64,000 nucleotides of DNA from NCBI GenBank assembly GCA_021307345.1, contig CP089930.1, positions 2,666,001-2,730,000 on the forward strand, written 5' to 3'. The notes beneath the pieces are model-generated. The model made no database searches, had not been told where the DNA came from, and saw nothing but the letters and a program-made list of their open reading frames with translations. The first letter of the stretch is position 1. Each line of letters starts with the position of its first letter. Positions 39,208 through 48,921 of the stretch are shown here, piece by piece. Origin of the DNA: Escherichia coli. GTDB taxonomy: Bacteria; Pseudomonadota; Gammaproteobacteria; Enterobacterales; Enterobacteriaceae. The position numbers were made by a program, and so were the translations under genes.

Positions 39208-39834
39208 GTTAATATCTAAGTGGCTCCTCTAAATTATATTTGTCGGTGGTGTTTTCCTTTTACTTGAGTTATTTTCTGAAGGAAGGTAAAGAATAAAAGA
39301 TAAAATGCGATAGCAATTATTAATGGTTATTCTTAAGCTGCTCCCCTAGGGAAGAGATAATTGCTCCTGTAAAGTTATAATCAGAATAATGTCCATATCG
39401 GAATATTTCTGTTTGTTTACTACAAGAAAAAGGAGACAAATCGACATATTTGATCGCTAGGCTACTTTGTCGATACGGCATGTATGAACAAAGAAACTAT
39501 CAGTCGATATATAAGGTATCAGGAAAAGATGGAGCAAACATACGAACAGCAAATACAATTTCCAGAATAGAAAGCTGTATATTACAGCCGTCCCCCTTAT
39601 AGGGGACGCTCTGAAAAGCCACCTCCTCAGGATGTGGTCTTTTATTATATAGGTGAATATATTGAGATAGTTAGCAGTTAAATTATATTTGTGTTTTTTT
39701 CATTGTGGTGGCAATGTTGGTTGGGTAAAGATATTTTTTTTTGCATAAATAACATTGCAAATGGAATAATGAATTTTAAAACCAATTAGATGATTTTATA
39801 TGATTTTGATAGTAAGTGTAAATTGAAAGGTATA
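39208..39834. other. non-coding gap between capsule regions 2 and 1
   Basis: About 630 bp between converging transcription units, AT-rich, with no convincing gene. It holds a 28-codon open frame (39484-39570) with no clear ribosome site, and two hairpins at 39590-39607 and 39614-39643 that probably end region 2 transcription. Confidence 0.6.
39590..39643 (+). terminator. tandem hairpins, probable terminator of the kpsMT-region 2 operon
   Basis: GTCCCC / GGGGAC (39590-39595 and 39602-39607) is a tight 6-bp hairpin. Seven bases on, AAAGCCACCTCC / GGATGTGGTCTTT forms a longer stem with one bulge and one mismatch, running into TTTTATTATAT. The T-run follows on the plus strand. Confidence 0.65.
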
Positions 39835-41064
39835 TTATAGTTGATTGGCTTCGGTTGTGATACTATCGACAGGGTTATCATTTTTTTTAAAGCCCCCATA
39901 ATAAACCCCATTAACCTGCGTCTTCACCAATAAATACCCACGAAACTTCTTAAACAGTTTCATATCCGGTTTAAAATCGGCCTGCCAGAACTGGTGCAAA
40001 TGCCCTTGATACGTCAAGCCTTTGATGTCATACAGGGCATTGCCCATCACTTTAAGTGGTTTGTTATGAATCAGCGCAGAGATCCCCGCCGTACTGTTAA
40101 TCGTCACCACCGCTTTTGCGTGGCGTAATAATTCCGGCATCGGGAGATCGTGCACATAAATGACGCGCTCACCTAAGCCATATTCCTTACTCAACCGTTT
40201 AATTAATGGTCGATAGAGTCTGTGACCACGATCCATCGGATGATGTTTGATCACCAAATAACTTTCTTTCGGCGCTTTACGCGAAAATGAGTACATGACT
40301 TCATTAATATAGTCACGCACATCGTTATAATTGCTGTGGTTACGAATCTGGCTATCGTTATATACCTGCAAAACGGCAAGATAATAACGCTGATCCAGCT
40401 CGTTCATTAACCTCGGTAATACCTTACGCTGTGTTACCTTGTAAAGTTGCTTGCGCCAGTATGCACGAACCCAGCAACGTGCTTCATACCAGGGGGAAAA
40501 TGATTTGTGGTGGCGATAGCGAGGAAACTCATGACGGTAATGCCAGCCCATCAGGTAATACCACATCGCATGACCAATACGTTTCATCGTTGAAGGTTTT
40601 AAGTTCTCAACATGCGGCGCAGGCATATCTGGTAACTTACGATAAAAATCCGGATCGCGCGGTAGCGATGAATATGCGTTCACTCCGCCTTCTTCAACGG
40701 TAATAAATTGTGGGCGTAAATATCCTTCTTCAAATGCCAGGAAGCGGATACCTTTCGACTTTGCCCAGCGTTTTGCTTCTTTATGCAATGGGCGGCAGTC
40801 GCCAAAGCAGAGGATAGTGTCAAAGTCATATTGCCGGTGGAGATCTCGCAACCATCCGGGAAACTCTTTCGGTGTCTGGTAGTAAGCCAGATAATGTCGA
40901 TGGCGGCAGTAAAAACGATCCCCGCCGTTGAATACAACATTCACAGCGTTACGGCCTAATGACTCTAGCCACTCGGCAACATCACTGAAAAAGGGTCCCA
41001 TTGGCCCCTGCAATAGCAGATATTTTTTACCGGATAATAAAACGGTTAGTGCATTACCTTGCAT
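39835..41064 (-). CDS. kpsS: KpsS, Kdo transferase starting the capsule linker
   Basis: A 409-residue cytoplasmic Kdo transferase that adds the first Kdo to lyso-phosphatidylglycerol to begin the poly-Kdo linker of group 2 capsules. Family features include FGDCRPLHKEAKRWA, LAFEEGYLRPQFITVE and TINSTAGISALIHNKPL. The last ~17 residues (after VNGVYYGG) lie in AT-rich DNA and appear serotype-specific, marking the junction with region 2. It is the last gene of the minus-strand kpsFEDUCS operon, 34 bp after kpsC. Confidence 0.96.
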   Translation of the reverse strand: MQGNALTVLLSGKKYLLLQGPMGPFFSDVAEWLESLGRNAVNVVFNGGDRFYCRHRHYLAYYQTPKEFPGWLRDLHRQYDFDTILCFGDCRPLHKEAKRWAKSKGIRFLAFEEGYLRPQFITVEEGGVNAYSSLPRDPDFYRKLPDMPAPHVENLKPSTMKRIGHAMWYYLMGWHYRHEFPRYRHHKSFSPWYEARCWVRAYWRKQLYKVTQRKVLPRLMNELDQRYYLAVLQVYNDSQIRNHSNYNDVRDYINEVMYSFSRKAPKESYLVIKHHPMDRGHRLYRPLIKRLSKEYGLGERVIYVHDLPMPELLRHAKAVVTINSTAGISALIHNKPLKVMGNALYDIKGLTYQGHLHQFWQADFKPDMKLFKKFRGYLLVKTQVNGVYYGGFKKNDNPVDSITTEANQL

Positions 41065-41098
41065 AAATAATTTGCGTAATAGTCAATAATGTAATTGT

Positions 41099-43126
41099 TT
41101 AGCCAAATCTGACTTTGCAGAACATAATTAATTTGCGGTAATAGCGTATTACTCGCCCCGCTTTTTTTCTGGTAATAAACATCGGCTTGCGCGGCGTCTG
41201 GATCAAATATTCCGCCGCCTCTTCAACCGTAATAGGTTGTAGCCGTGTTGGGTGGATATAGGTTGGATAAACAATCAGCGCCTGATATAGCAGATCCGCT
41301 AACGTTAATTTTCGCTCGCGACGCGGGCAGCGATGTTCATCGACGGTTAAACCCCAACCGGCATAGAAGGGCAGGCCGTAACAATATACGTGCTTGCCAT
41401 GTAATAACGCTTCAAACCCCGACAGCGACGTCATGGTATGCACTTCATCTGCGCGCTGAATGCATTGAATAATATCTGCGTCCAGTGCCTGATAATCAGC
41501 TAGTTCAGCAGTCAGTTCTGCCGAAATATCGCCCTTGCGATTCCCCACCAGTACATCCGGGTGCGGTTTATAAATAATGTAGGCGTGCGGATTACGCTCG
41601 CGTACTGTGCGTAATAACTCAAGGTTGCTCTTAATCGAGACGGTGCCTGTTTTAATAGATGCATCGTCCTCTACCTGACCCGGCACCAGGATAACTTTTT
41701 TACCTTTGGCTTCGGCTGGTAGAGAGAAATCGGCTCCCAGGTTGTACTTGCTCAGTTTGCTCTCAACCAGTCGCAGGCGTAATTTTTCCGCTCGCATCTT
41801 CTGCGCCAGCGTTAGCTGGCTATCATTCAGCAGCACTTCCAGATCGCTGGGGCGTGTGGCGTCATAGTAAATACCGCGTTTATCCAGCACCAGCGATAGC
41901 GGCGGCAGCAGGTCAGAGCCAAGTCCGGATGAACGCAGAAAACCATCTTCCATTCGCCATAATGGCAGTGAGTTTCGCTGCGCTTCGGCTCGCCATTGCT
42001 GCTCCCCCTTTACACCCCATACCACGCAGGCGCTCGCCGCAGTACAGCGACGTGAAAAACTCAGCCGGTTTGTTGGCGTTCGTAAGAAGGGTTTCAGGAT
42101 CGCCGACTTCCACAGCGTTAAGCCTGGCGCCCATAAATAGCCATTACGCTGTTGCAGATGTCGACGTTGTAATTGCAGCCATTGCAGCACGGTAAACAGA
42201 TCGCTTACTGCTCCCGTTTGCGGATCGATATAGCGACAGTAACGCAGGTATGCAGCGGCAAAAAGTTCTTCCAGCGTGGCAGAACCGCGTCGGGCAGATA
42301 ACAACGCCGACTGCGGATGACGATCGTCCGTTAAGCCCCAGCCTGCATACCAGGGCTGACCGAAGCATGTCACCGGTTTTCCTGCCAGCAAGGCTTCAAA
42401 GCCGTACTGGGAGGTCACGACGTAAACCCTGGAAACGTGTCGCAACAGCGATTGCGGACTGACATTCTCCGCAATCAAACGTACTCGTTGCGTGGCGCGC
42501 AGATCGGCGAAATAACCTGTTTTCTTTCCTTCCAGTACATCTGGGTGCACCTTCACCCAAATTGCCGCTTGAGGATTTTCCGCCATCGCGGCCTCCAGCA
42601 TGGCGGCAAACTCATTCTGACCCGCATTACCATACGTCACTGACATATCATTAAATGTCTGATCGACAACCAGAACGATGTCTGAATGTTCTGATTCATC
42701 AGCCACAAACGCAGGCGCCAGATTATATTTCGATAAATCTTCGGTCACGATGGTGTGCATTGCTTCTCTGGCCTGATCTGCCAATGCCGCATTTCCGGCT
42801 TTATCCTTTACCAGTTTCTCCAGTGCTGAAGGCTTGCTGGCATCGTAGTAAATGCCACAATCATCCACCACCAGAGAAAGCGGCGGCGCGCCATTGACGC
42901 CAAGATCCAGCGAGCGCACAAATCCATCTTCCAGACGGATGACCGGTTTTCCCGCTGCTTTGGCGATGGCGACTGGTTTCGCCGCGCTGGGGCGATGTCC
43001 CCACACGGCGATAGCATCAACTTCTTGCGGAACAGGGCGCAGCAGAGAAAGTTTCTGGCACGGTTGCGCCAGAAATTTCTCCAGATTTGGAATACGCCAG
43101 ATGCCGGACGAGAAAATGCCAATCAT
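41099..43126 (-). CDS. kpsC: KpsC, dual-domain Kdo transferase
   Basis: A 675-residue retaining Kdo transferase that extends the poly-Kdo linker with alternating linkages. The protein is an internal duplication: each half has the sequence [13 protein letters not shown] or [13 protein letters not shown], followed by PPLSLVxDxxGIYYDA, then SKYNL and a KVHPDVL/KPHPDVL segment, and G(F)EALLxGKxVxCxGxPxYAGWGLT. The two halves correspond to two glycosyltransferase domains. It overlaps kpsU by four bases. Confidence 0.97.
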   Translation of the reverse strand: MIGIFSSGIWRIPNLEKFLAQPCQKLSLLRPVPQEVDAIAVWGHRPSAAKPVAIAKAAGKPVIRLEDGFVRSLDLGVNGAPPLSLVVDDCGIYYDASKPSALEKLVKDKAGNAALADQAREAMHTIVTEDLSKYNLAPAFVADESEHSDIVLVVDQTFNDMSVTYGNAGQNEFAAMLEAAMAENPQAAIWVKVHPDVLEGKKTGYFADLRATQRVRLIAENVSPQSLLRHVSRVYVVTSQYGFEALLAGKPVTCFGQPWYAGWGLTDDRHPQSALLSARRGSATLEELFAAAYLRYCRYIDPQTGAVSDLFTVLQWLQLQRRHLQQRNGYLWAPGLTLWKSAILKPFLRTPTNRLSFSRRCTAASACVVWGVKGEQQWRAEAQRNSLPLWRMEDGFLRSSGLGSDLLPPLSLVLDKRGIYYDATRPSDLEVLLNDSQLTLAQKMRAEKLRLRLVESKLSKYNLGADFSLPAEAKGKKVILVPGQVEDDASIKTGTVSIKSNLELLRTVRERNPHAYIIYKPHPDVLVGNRKGDISAELTAELADYQALDADIIQCIQRADEVHTMTSLSGFEALLHGKHVYCYGLPFYAGWGLTVDEHRCPRRERKLTLADLLYQALIVYPTYIHPTRLQPITVEEAAEYLIQTPRKPMFITRKKAGRVIRYYRKLIMFCKVRFG

Positions 43127-43863
43127 GCGTTTTCAGCCAGTTCCTGTGCCATCAGGGCGCGCACTTTTTCAAGACATGCAGGGGTGTCAACGCCCGGACC
43201 GGTTGCGGCAACCTCAAACGTGCGAATGTTGATTCCCGCGTTCATTAACCGTAGCTGCTCCAGTGATTCCGCCTGCTCCGGCATGGACTCCGGTAGCTGG
43301 CTGTAGTTTTGCAGCACATCGCGACGATAAGCGTAAATACCGACGTGTTTCAGATAGCGTGCTTTTTCAGCATTACGCGGATACGGAATCGGCGAACGGC
43401 TGAAATAAAGTGCATCGTGGCGGGTATTCACAACCACTTTTACTGTGCTGGGTTCAGTCGCCTCTTCGGCAGATATCGCGTGGCATAGCGTTGCCACCGG
43501 CAACGCGGGATCGTCACGCATTCCTTGCAGCAGCGTTTCTACATCCTGCGGGCGAATCATAGGTTCGTCGCCCTGCAGGTTAATGTAGATATCTGCATCG
43601 ACTTTATGCATCACTTCGACCAGCCGATCGGTGCCGGATTCATGATCGGTACGCGTCATAATGGCTTTCCCGCCAAACGCCTGTACGGCCTGTTCAACAC
43701 GCGGGTCGTCAGTTGCCACCCAAACTTCTGCGACGCCCGCCACCTGCAACGCACGCTCGTAAACATGCTGGATCATCGGTTTGCCAACAATATCAAGTAG
43801 CGGCTTACCCGGCAGGCGCGATGAGCCATAACGAGCCGGAATGACAATAACTGCTTTGCTCAT
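43123..43863 (-). CDS. kpsU: KpsU, capsule-specific CMP-Kdo synthetase
   Basis: A 246-residue cytidylyltransferase making CMP-Kdo from CTP and Kdo, a paralogue of the housekeeping KdsB. It has the N-terminal nucleotide motif [15 protein letters not shown] (residues 7-21), a [11 protein letters not shown] stretch and [10 protein letters not shown] with the metal Asp. It supplies donor for KpsS and KpsC. It lies between kpsD (9-bp gap) and kpsC. Confidence 0.98.
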   Translation of the reverse strand: MSKAVIVIPARYGSSRLPGKPLLDIVGKPMIQHVYERALQVAGVAEVWVATDDPRVEQAVQAFGGKAIMTRTDHESGTDRLVEVMHKVDADIYINLQGDEPMIRPQDVETLLQGMRDDPALPVATLCHAISAEEATEPSTVKVVVNTRHDALYFSRSPIPYPRNAEKARYLKHVGIYAYRRDVLQNYSQLPESMPEQAESLEQLRLMNAGINIRTFEVAATGPGVDTPACLEKVRALMAQELAENA

Positions 43864-43872
43864 TTCAACTCC

Positions 43873-45549
43873 TTACAACGACAGAATTACTTTTGCACCC
43901 ACCGCCAGCTGATAGAGGATGGTGGAAATACCACGGGTAACTTCAATGTTTTTCGATTCATACTTCGGCAGAACCATAATCTCATCGCCCGGCTTGAGTG
44001 AATCCACATCTTCCGCGTTGACGGCAGCACCGTTCTGACGAATGACGATAATTCTGGCGTTACCCGATTTCTGCGTCAGGCCACCACATTTCTCGATGTA
44101 ATCCTCGGTGGTCATCCCCTTCTGCCAGCTCACCGCGTTCGGGAACAGCACCTCGCCATGAACCATAACCAGCGATGTTTTCTCCGGAATATTGATGACG
44201 TCGCCATCTTCCAGCAGAACAGAATCAATATTGGATTCGTTGAGGATCACTTCACCTTTCGGAACCACGGTGCGCGCTTTCGCCACGAAGCGGCTGATCA
44301 GTTGCGCTTCCTGCATTCGCAGGCTGGCTTCTTCTTTGGTGGAGGACTGGGCAGAAAGTGACGCTTCCTCCAGCTTTTGCAGCGAGAGATTCAGCATCTC
44401 TTTCTGACGCTGAGCCACTGATGGGCGATAAAGCTGAACCGCGTTCATCTGCGACATGCTGTTCGGGCGGACTTTTTCCAGAACCGCACGCATGGTTGAA
44501 CCATAAGGCAGCACCATGGCGTGTTCACCGGAGTGCGCGCCTTCAACCCGCACCTGAATGGTGCCGGCATAGCGGTCAGTGCTCACAATTAAGGTATCGC
44601 CGTTCTGCAACATACGGCCTGGCGCAGAACTGATCGGATAGTATTCGCTACGTTTTTGCAGCCCCTGTTTACGCATAATCGTAATGTGAGTCGCACCAGG
44701 TTTAGGGCGCGCCCAGCTCAATGCTTCCGTTACGGGAATGCTGCTTTCGCGGAACTCAAAGTCGTAGCTGTTAAAGACATCGCCCTGAACGCTGAACGTA
44801 TGTTGACGAGGCCCAACGATGATAGTGTCACCATCGGCGAACTGTGAAAGCCCCAGCTTACCGTTCAGCAGGAAGTCATACAGGTTGACGTTGGAGCGCA
44901 CGCGGTTGCCACGCTTGACCACAATATCAACGTAGCTCCCACGCTCTGGATCAACGCCGCCAGCCTTGATCAGATAATTCAGTAAAGAATCGGAGGTCAC
45001 GCCGCCGTACAGACCGGGATTACGTACAAAGCCGGTCACGTACACTTTTACTGGCTGCGCCTGTAATAAGGAGGCGTAGACGTTGACGTTGGACTGGTAC
45101 ACTTCCTTTACTTTTGATGTAACCAGAGTGTTCAACTGGCTATTGCTAACCCCGGCAACTTTCACTGGACCAACGTTCGGCAGGAAAATATTGCCTTTGG
45201 GATCAATCTGTAAGGCACCATCAAAGGTGAACGCACCCCATAAACGAACCTGAATGCTATCGCCCGGATTCAGAATATAGTCAGGGTTGAATCCCACTGT
45301 CGCACCGCTATCCGCGCTGGTGCCGTTGAAAAGTTGAGCACCAAACATACGGCTCATTACCACCGGCGGCGCGGGCGGTGGGGTGTTGTCGAAGCCGCTC
45401 ATGTTTTGCGTATCCGACTTCTGTCCGCTCAGAATACCGGGGAGTGGCGCTGCTCCTGTCAGGTTTGGGTCAGCGTTAATATCAATGGCCGCGCTGGCCT
45501 GCGCCGCGTGACAGGCGGCAATCAGTAAAATTGATTTAAATAATTTCAT
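43873..45549 (-). CDS. kpsD: KpsD, periplasmic/outer-membrane polysaccharide export protein (OPX)
   Basis: A 558-residue export protein carrying capsule across the periplasm and outer membrane with KpsE and KpsMT. It has a cleavable signal peptide (MKLFKSILLIAACHAAQASA), a Poly_export domain (YILNPGDSIQVRLWG) and repeated SLBB-type segments (VTGFVRNPGLYGG; VHGEVLFPNAVSW). The GTG one codon upstream (45552) is possible, but the ATG at 45549 gives the known length. Confidence 0.97.
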   Translation of the reverse strand: MKLFKSILLIAACHAAQASAAIDINADPNLTGAAPLPGILSGQKSDTQNMSGFDNTPPPAPPVVMSRMFGAQLFNGTSADSGATVGFNPDYILNPGDSIQVRLWGAFTFDGALQIDPKGNIFLPNVGPVKVAGVSNSQLNTLVTSKVKEVYQSNVNVYASLLQAQPVKVYVTGFVRNPGLYGGVTSDSLLNYLIKAGGVDPERGSYVDIVVKRGNRVRSNVNLYDFLLNGKLGLSQFADGDTIIVGPRQHTFSVQGDVFNSYDFEFRESSIPVTEALSWARPKPGATHITIMRKQGLQKRSEYYPISSAPGRMLQNGDTLIVSTDRYAGTIQVRVEGAHSGEHAMVLPYGSTMRAVLEKVRPNSMSQMNAVQLYRPSVAQRQKEMLNLSLQKLEEASLSAQSSTKEEASLRMQEAQLISRFVAKARTVVPKGEVILNESNIDSVLLEDGDVINIPEKTSLVMVHGEVLFPNAVSWQKGMTTEDYIEKCGGLTQKSGNARIIVIRQNGAAVNAEDVDSLKPGDEIMVLPKYESKNIEVTRGISTILYQLAVGAKVILSL

Positions 45550-45572
45550 CACAAACTCATTCAGCGACAGCG

Positions 45573-46721
45573 TTAATCTCGGTGATCTTCAATAACAGCC
45601 AGCAACAGTTTCAGGGTGCCGAACAGCAGGCAGCACACCAGTAACCAACAGGCGATCAAATAAGGGATGTTTGGAAAAGACGATTCCTGCGGCAACTGTG
45701 GCGAACTGATAACCGACAGCACCTTGAGCTTACGAGCCGCTTCTACACGGGTCTTTTCAATGGAGGTCAGGGTCAGTTTGTACAGCTCGCTGTTGAACTC
45801 TACTTTTGATTTGATTTCTTCAAAATCCACTGCCATGCGGTTTAATTTGTCACCTTGTGGCGCCGTGATTTTGCTTTTTTCTTCATCGATTTGTGCCTGC
45901 AATGACTGAATCGCATTACGCGCACTTACCACTTGTGGTGCATCTTCACGCAGATATGTCAGCAAGTTACGCAGGTCTGCTTCCATCTGGATCTTCTGAC
46001 CCATCAGCGTATTGACTAATGTGCTCGCCGCCTCCGCCTGGGCTTGTGGATCCAGGACGTTGTTGCTGTCCTGATAAGAGAGCAGTTCCGCCTTGCTGGC
46101 ATCCAGACGCTGGCGCGCTTTTTCCATCTCGCTTTCTGCAAAGGCAAGCTGATCGCGCGCAATGCGATGCGACATCTCATTGATAAAGCGTTCTGACTCT
46201 TTCAACACGGTCTGGTTAAATTTAAGCGCAAACTCCGGGCTAAAGCCCTGCGTCTGAATATTCAGCAATCCGGTCTTATCGTCATACGAAACGTTGATAC
46301 GATCCTTGTAGTACTTGAGGAAGCCTTCTGCGGTTTCATCCTTGCTAAGATGATTAAGAAAATCGAGCCCGCTGTGGCTAAACGCTTCACGAAAATTCAG
46401 TTGCTTATCCAGCGCCGCCAGCATATCCGGCGAGTTGATGTACTCTTTCAGATACAGCGCATCTTCTGCGGAACTGGGGTTAGAGGCGCCCAGAAGCAGA
46501 CCAAAATTCAGGCTGCCGCTGTTTAAATCATCTGAGCGTTTAATGGCGACTTTCGACTCGCTCATATAGCGAGGCTGGCTGAAGATGGCCAGATAGATCA
46601 GCAGCACCGCCATCGGTGCCAGAATGATGATTTTCGCCAGGTGTTTTTGGATATCTGCCAGTGAGATGGCAGACAGACGAGCACGCATCCAGGATACGGC
46701 AGACTTCACTTTTATCAACAT
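45573..46721 (-). CDS. kpsE: KpsE, inner-membrane capsule export protein (PCP family)
   Basis: A 382-residue polysaccharide co-polymerase/membrane-fusion type protein. It has a membrane segment near residues 31-50 (IIILAPMAVLLIYLAIF), a large periplasmic domain with a long coiled coil (about 185-330) and a second membrane segment near 350-375 (LIACWLLVCCLLFGTLKLLL). It connects KpsMT to KpsD. It lies between kpsF (71-bp gap) and kpsD (23-bp gap). Confidence 0.97.
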   Translation of the reverse strand: MLIKVKSAVSWMRARLSAISLADIQKHLAKIIILAPMAVLLIYLAIFSQPRYMSESKVAIKRSDDLNSGSLNFGLLLGASNPSSAEDALYLKEYINSPDMLAALDKQLNFREAFSHSGLDFLNHLSKDETAEGFLKYYKDRINVSYDDKTGLLNIQTQGFSPEFALKFNQTVLKESERFINEMSHRIARDQLAFAESEMEKARQRLDASKAELLSYQDSNNVLDPQAQAEAASTLVNTLMGQKIQMEADLRNLLTYLREDAPQVVSARNAIQSLQAQIDEEKSKITAPQGDKLNRMAVDFEEIKSKVEFNSELYKLTLTSIEKTRVEAARKLKVLSVISSPQLPQESSFPNIPYLIACWLLVCCLLFGTLKLLLAVIEDHRD

Positions 46722-46792
46722 GTAACGATTATCAAAGTTTCGGTGGGGTGCAAACTCAATGAGAGACTAAACTCTCGCACCCCGTTGCTTAA

Positions 46793-47776
46793 TTAGTCGA
46801 AAATGCGCACAAGGCCAGTGACTTTATTTGCCTTGTTGGTCACCAATAACGTTGAGACGCGGTGCTTTTGCATTTTTTCTTCCGCTTCAATGATCATGGT
46901 GTCTTCCGGTAGCGTCAGCGGTTCACGCGTCATCATCTGAGCCGCCGTGGCGGATGTCAGAGAATCCTCTTTTTCCATAAAGCGACGCAGGTCACCGTCG
47001 GTGATAATGCCCGCCAGCCCGCCTTCTGCGTCTTCTACCATCACCATTCCCTGGCATCCGCTGGTGATACGTTGAATCACGGTTTTAAATGACGCATCCA
47101 GCTGCACCGCAGGAACATCATGCTGCATGACATCCGCAACGCGGGTCAGCAGGCGGCGGCCTAATGAGCCACCCGGGTGATAACGTGCAAAATCATTTGG
47201 CATAAATTTGCGCTGATGGATCATGGCAATAGCCAGCGCATCGCCGATCGCCATGGTCAGCGTGGTGGACGTTGTTGGTGCAAGATTATTCGGGCAGGTT
47301 TCATTCGCCATATGGAGTTCCAGCACGGCATCAGCATTTTTCGCCAGCGTGGAATTTCCATTATTGGTAATGGCGATAATTCGGTTGCCGAAATTTTTCA
47401 GTGAAGGAACTAGCTTGAGGATTTCATCCGTTTCACCGCTGGCGGAAATAAGGATCAGGAGATCGTAGGGCGTAATCATCCCCAGATCGCCATGGAACGC
47501 TTCTGCCGGATGAATAAAGAAACTCGGTGTACCGGTAGAGGCCAGCGTCGCTGACATTTTACGACCGACATGCCCCGATTTACCCATTCCCGAAAGAATA
47601 ACGTGTCCTTTACAGTTCATTATCAAATTAAGGACACGCTGGTACTGCCCGGAATCAAGTTGTTTAGACAAGTTTTGTAATGCTGCGCCTTGTTCTGCCA
47701 GAGTCTGGCGAACAGAGGTAATTAAATATGGATCGATAGTACTGCTCTGGTCATCAGGTAAATGTCTTTCAGACAT
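46793..47776 (-). CDS. kpsF: KpsF, D-arabinose 5-phosphate isomerase
   Basis: A 327-residue isomerase converting ribulose 5-phosphate to arabinose 5-phosphate, the Kdo precursor. It has an SIS domain (about 40-180; LSGMGKSGHVGRK, ISASGETDEIL, conserved His at HPGGSLGRRL) and two CBS domains (about 205-325; TDGDLRRFME). The ATG at 47776 has an ideal AAGGAG site; the longer frame to 47812 lacks support. It is the first gene of region 1. Confidence 0.97.
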   Translation of the reverse strand: MSERHLPDDQSSTIDPYLITSVRQTLAEQGAALQNLSKQLDSGQYQRVLNLIMNCKGHVILSGMGKSGHVGRKMSATLASTGTPSFFIHPAEAFHGDLGMITPYDLLILISASGETDEILKLVPSLKNFGNRIIAITNNGNSTLAKNADAVLELHMANETCPNNLAPTTSTTLTMAIGDALAIAMIHQRKFMPNDFARYHPGGSLGRRLLTRVADVMQHDVPAVQLDASFKTVIQRITSGCQGMVMVEDAEGGLAGIITDGDLRRFMEKEDSLTSATAAQMMTREPLTLPEDTMIIEAEEKMQKHRVSTLLVTNKANKVTGLVRIFD

Positions 47777-48399
47777 ATCAGCTCCTTTGCACGGAAATAA
47801 TGCCACAGTCACAATAAACCCGAACCCACAATAAATTATTGATATTAAATCAATGGGTTATAACGAAATATTTTTATGAATATAAAATCATGGTCAGCCC
47901 ATGCGCTTATGCAGGGCTTATCACCTTCTTATTAAGTCGCAATGTCTCATGGGAGTGCGAAGATGCTGCAATATTACAGGCGAGAAGGGGGAACCAAATT
48001 TTGCCCACCTATTTAACACACCCCTACATTATGAACAAGGAATTTAGGATTTTTATCATTTATTAAAACGTTTCGTGCTTAACTATTGAGTTAAAAAACA
48101 ATTTAGCAATTGATTGTTTCATTGTAAAAAAAAGAACGTATGACACTGTTATCAATAAATAAAACACGTCAGTAATGGTGATGATGTTTTGCGATTAACT
48201 ATTTAAGTCATACATAATAAACAGATTGACAATTTCCTTGTAAAGCAGAAGAAAATAATAAAATTTTGGCGGTGAATATTAAACGATATGATAGTTGAGA
48301 GATTGATTATTTCTGGTGATTGATGCGGAATTAAACCAGGCAGGATTGAATTTTGGCCACATCTATTTTTCAGGAGATTATTATTAAATAAAAAATAAC
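47777..48399 (-). promoter_or_regulatory. capsule region 1 control region (PR1) and AT-rich spacer
   Basis: No gene is supported; the short frames on the plus strand lack ribosome sites. The part nearest kpsF is the untranslated leader and PR1 promoter area, where IHF, H-NS and SlyA act in other group 2 strains. The remainder (about 48060-48390) is very AT-rich filler leading to the T6SS block. Confidence 0.6.
48011..48038 (-). promoter_or_regulatory. candidate PR1 promoter of kpsFEDUCS
   Basis: Read on the minus strand: TTGTTC (48038-48033), 16-bp spacer, TTAAAT (48016-48011). The implied start near 48004 is about 228 bp before the kpsF ATG, agreeing with the ~225 bp I recall for PR1. CATAAT at 48033-48028 is a competing -10. 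Confidence 0.4.
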
Positions 48400-48418
48400 G
48401 ATAGTGATTATCATTGGT
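48400..48418 (+). promoter_or_regulatory. Fur-box-like sequence
   Basis: GATAGTGATTATCATTGGT matches the 19-bp Fur consensus (GATAATGATAATCATTATC) at 14 positions by direct count. It overlaps a TATCAT -10-like hexamer (48409-48414). It lies about 60-80 bp before an isolated plus-strand terminator. Confidence 0.4.
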
Positions 48419-48420
48419 TG

Positions 48421-48515
48421 AGCTGGAGCCACATATGCCAGCGAGTACGTCCGTCCTGGGCCTTCTTTCACTTCAGAGAAAGAGCCGATGGAAGAACAAT
48501 CATCAGGCTCTTTTT
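48421..48515 (+). ncRNA. possible small RNA between capsule and T6SS (hypothesis)
   Basis: A Fur-box-like/-10-like segment, roughly 60 bases of GC-richer sequence, then a textbook rho-independent terminator make a unit of about 95 nt with no reading frame of use on the plus strand. The size and layout recall Fur-controlled small RNAs such as RyhB, although the sequence is not RyhB. It could instead be the 3' remnant of a deleted gene. Confidence 0.3.
48479..48515 (+). terminator. strong rho-independent terminator with no obvious plus-strand gene
   Basis: AAAGAGCCGATG (48479-48490), 10-nt loop, CATC-A-GGCTCTTT (48501-48513) with TTTTT at 48511-48515. The T-run favours the plus strand, but the same hairpin may also terminate the minus-strand LprI-like operon ending at 48586. 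Confidence 0.8.
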
Positions 48516-48585
48516 GCGTTACACGCGCCGGTAAGGAGGTGCCTTGTATGAAGGCGTCTCCGACAACCACCAGTTCACTCCAGAC

Positions 48586-48921
48586 TCAGAGTGGTTTATT
48601 AATCGCGTCATAAAGATGGTTCAACGTTTTCAGGCGCTGCTTGTATGCTTTCGTCAGGCAGGTTGTATCGCCACCACACTGGCGACGTTCAGCCAGCCAC
48701 AGTACCTGTGAGTCATGCAGTTCCCCGGCGGCTCCCATCGCGTAAAGCCCATGAAGAAACTGATACTTAACACTCATCTCCACATCCAAATCGTTCAGGC
48801 TATGTGATGAGCAAATTGCTTTTTCATCCGCACTGCGGGACTGGCGGCAGTCAAAACTGGCTGCCGTGGCGGAGAAAGCAGGGAGAGTGATGATGAGAAA
48901 CGCGGTAAGAATATTTTTCAC
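48586..48921 (-). CDS. LprI-family (DUF1311-like) exported protein
   Basis: A 111-residue exported protein: signal peptide about residues 1-20 (ending FSATA), then a small domain with four cysteines (25, 37, 82, 88) in the LprI pattern FDC...EKAIC...LD...Y...WLAERRQC...CL..AY..RL..L. Relatives include lysozyme-inhibitor-like periplasmic proteins. It overlaps the upstream gene by four bases, so the two are co-expressed, and lies divergent from tssB. It might protect against cell-wall enzymes or serve as an immunity-type factor; this is inference. Confidence 0.78.
   Translation of the reverse strand: MKNILTAFLIITLPAFSATAASFDCRQSRSADEKAICSSHSLNDLDVEMSVKYQFLHGLYAMGAAGELHDSQVLWLAERRQCGGDTTCLTKAYKQRLKTLNHLYDAINKPL

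Noticed and set aside
39208-39834. Insertion sequence remnant between capsule regions
   Set aside because: No transposase fragment, terminal inverted repeats or target duplication could be found by eye.
47839-48066. 75-codon plus-strand frame in the kpsF leader
   Set aside because: It lies antisense over the PR1 promoter/leader, has no ribosome site and no recognisable domain.
48370-48570. 66-codon minus-strand frame downstream of the LprI-like gene
   Set aside because: It runs through a strong terminator hairpin and a Fur-box-like site and shows no family; more likely non-coding or remnant DNA.
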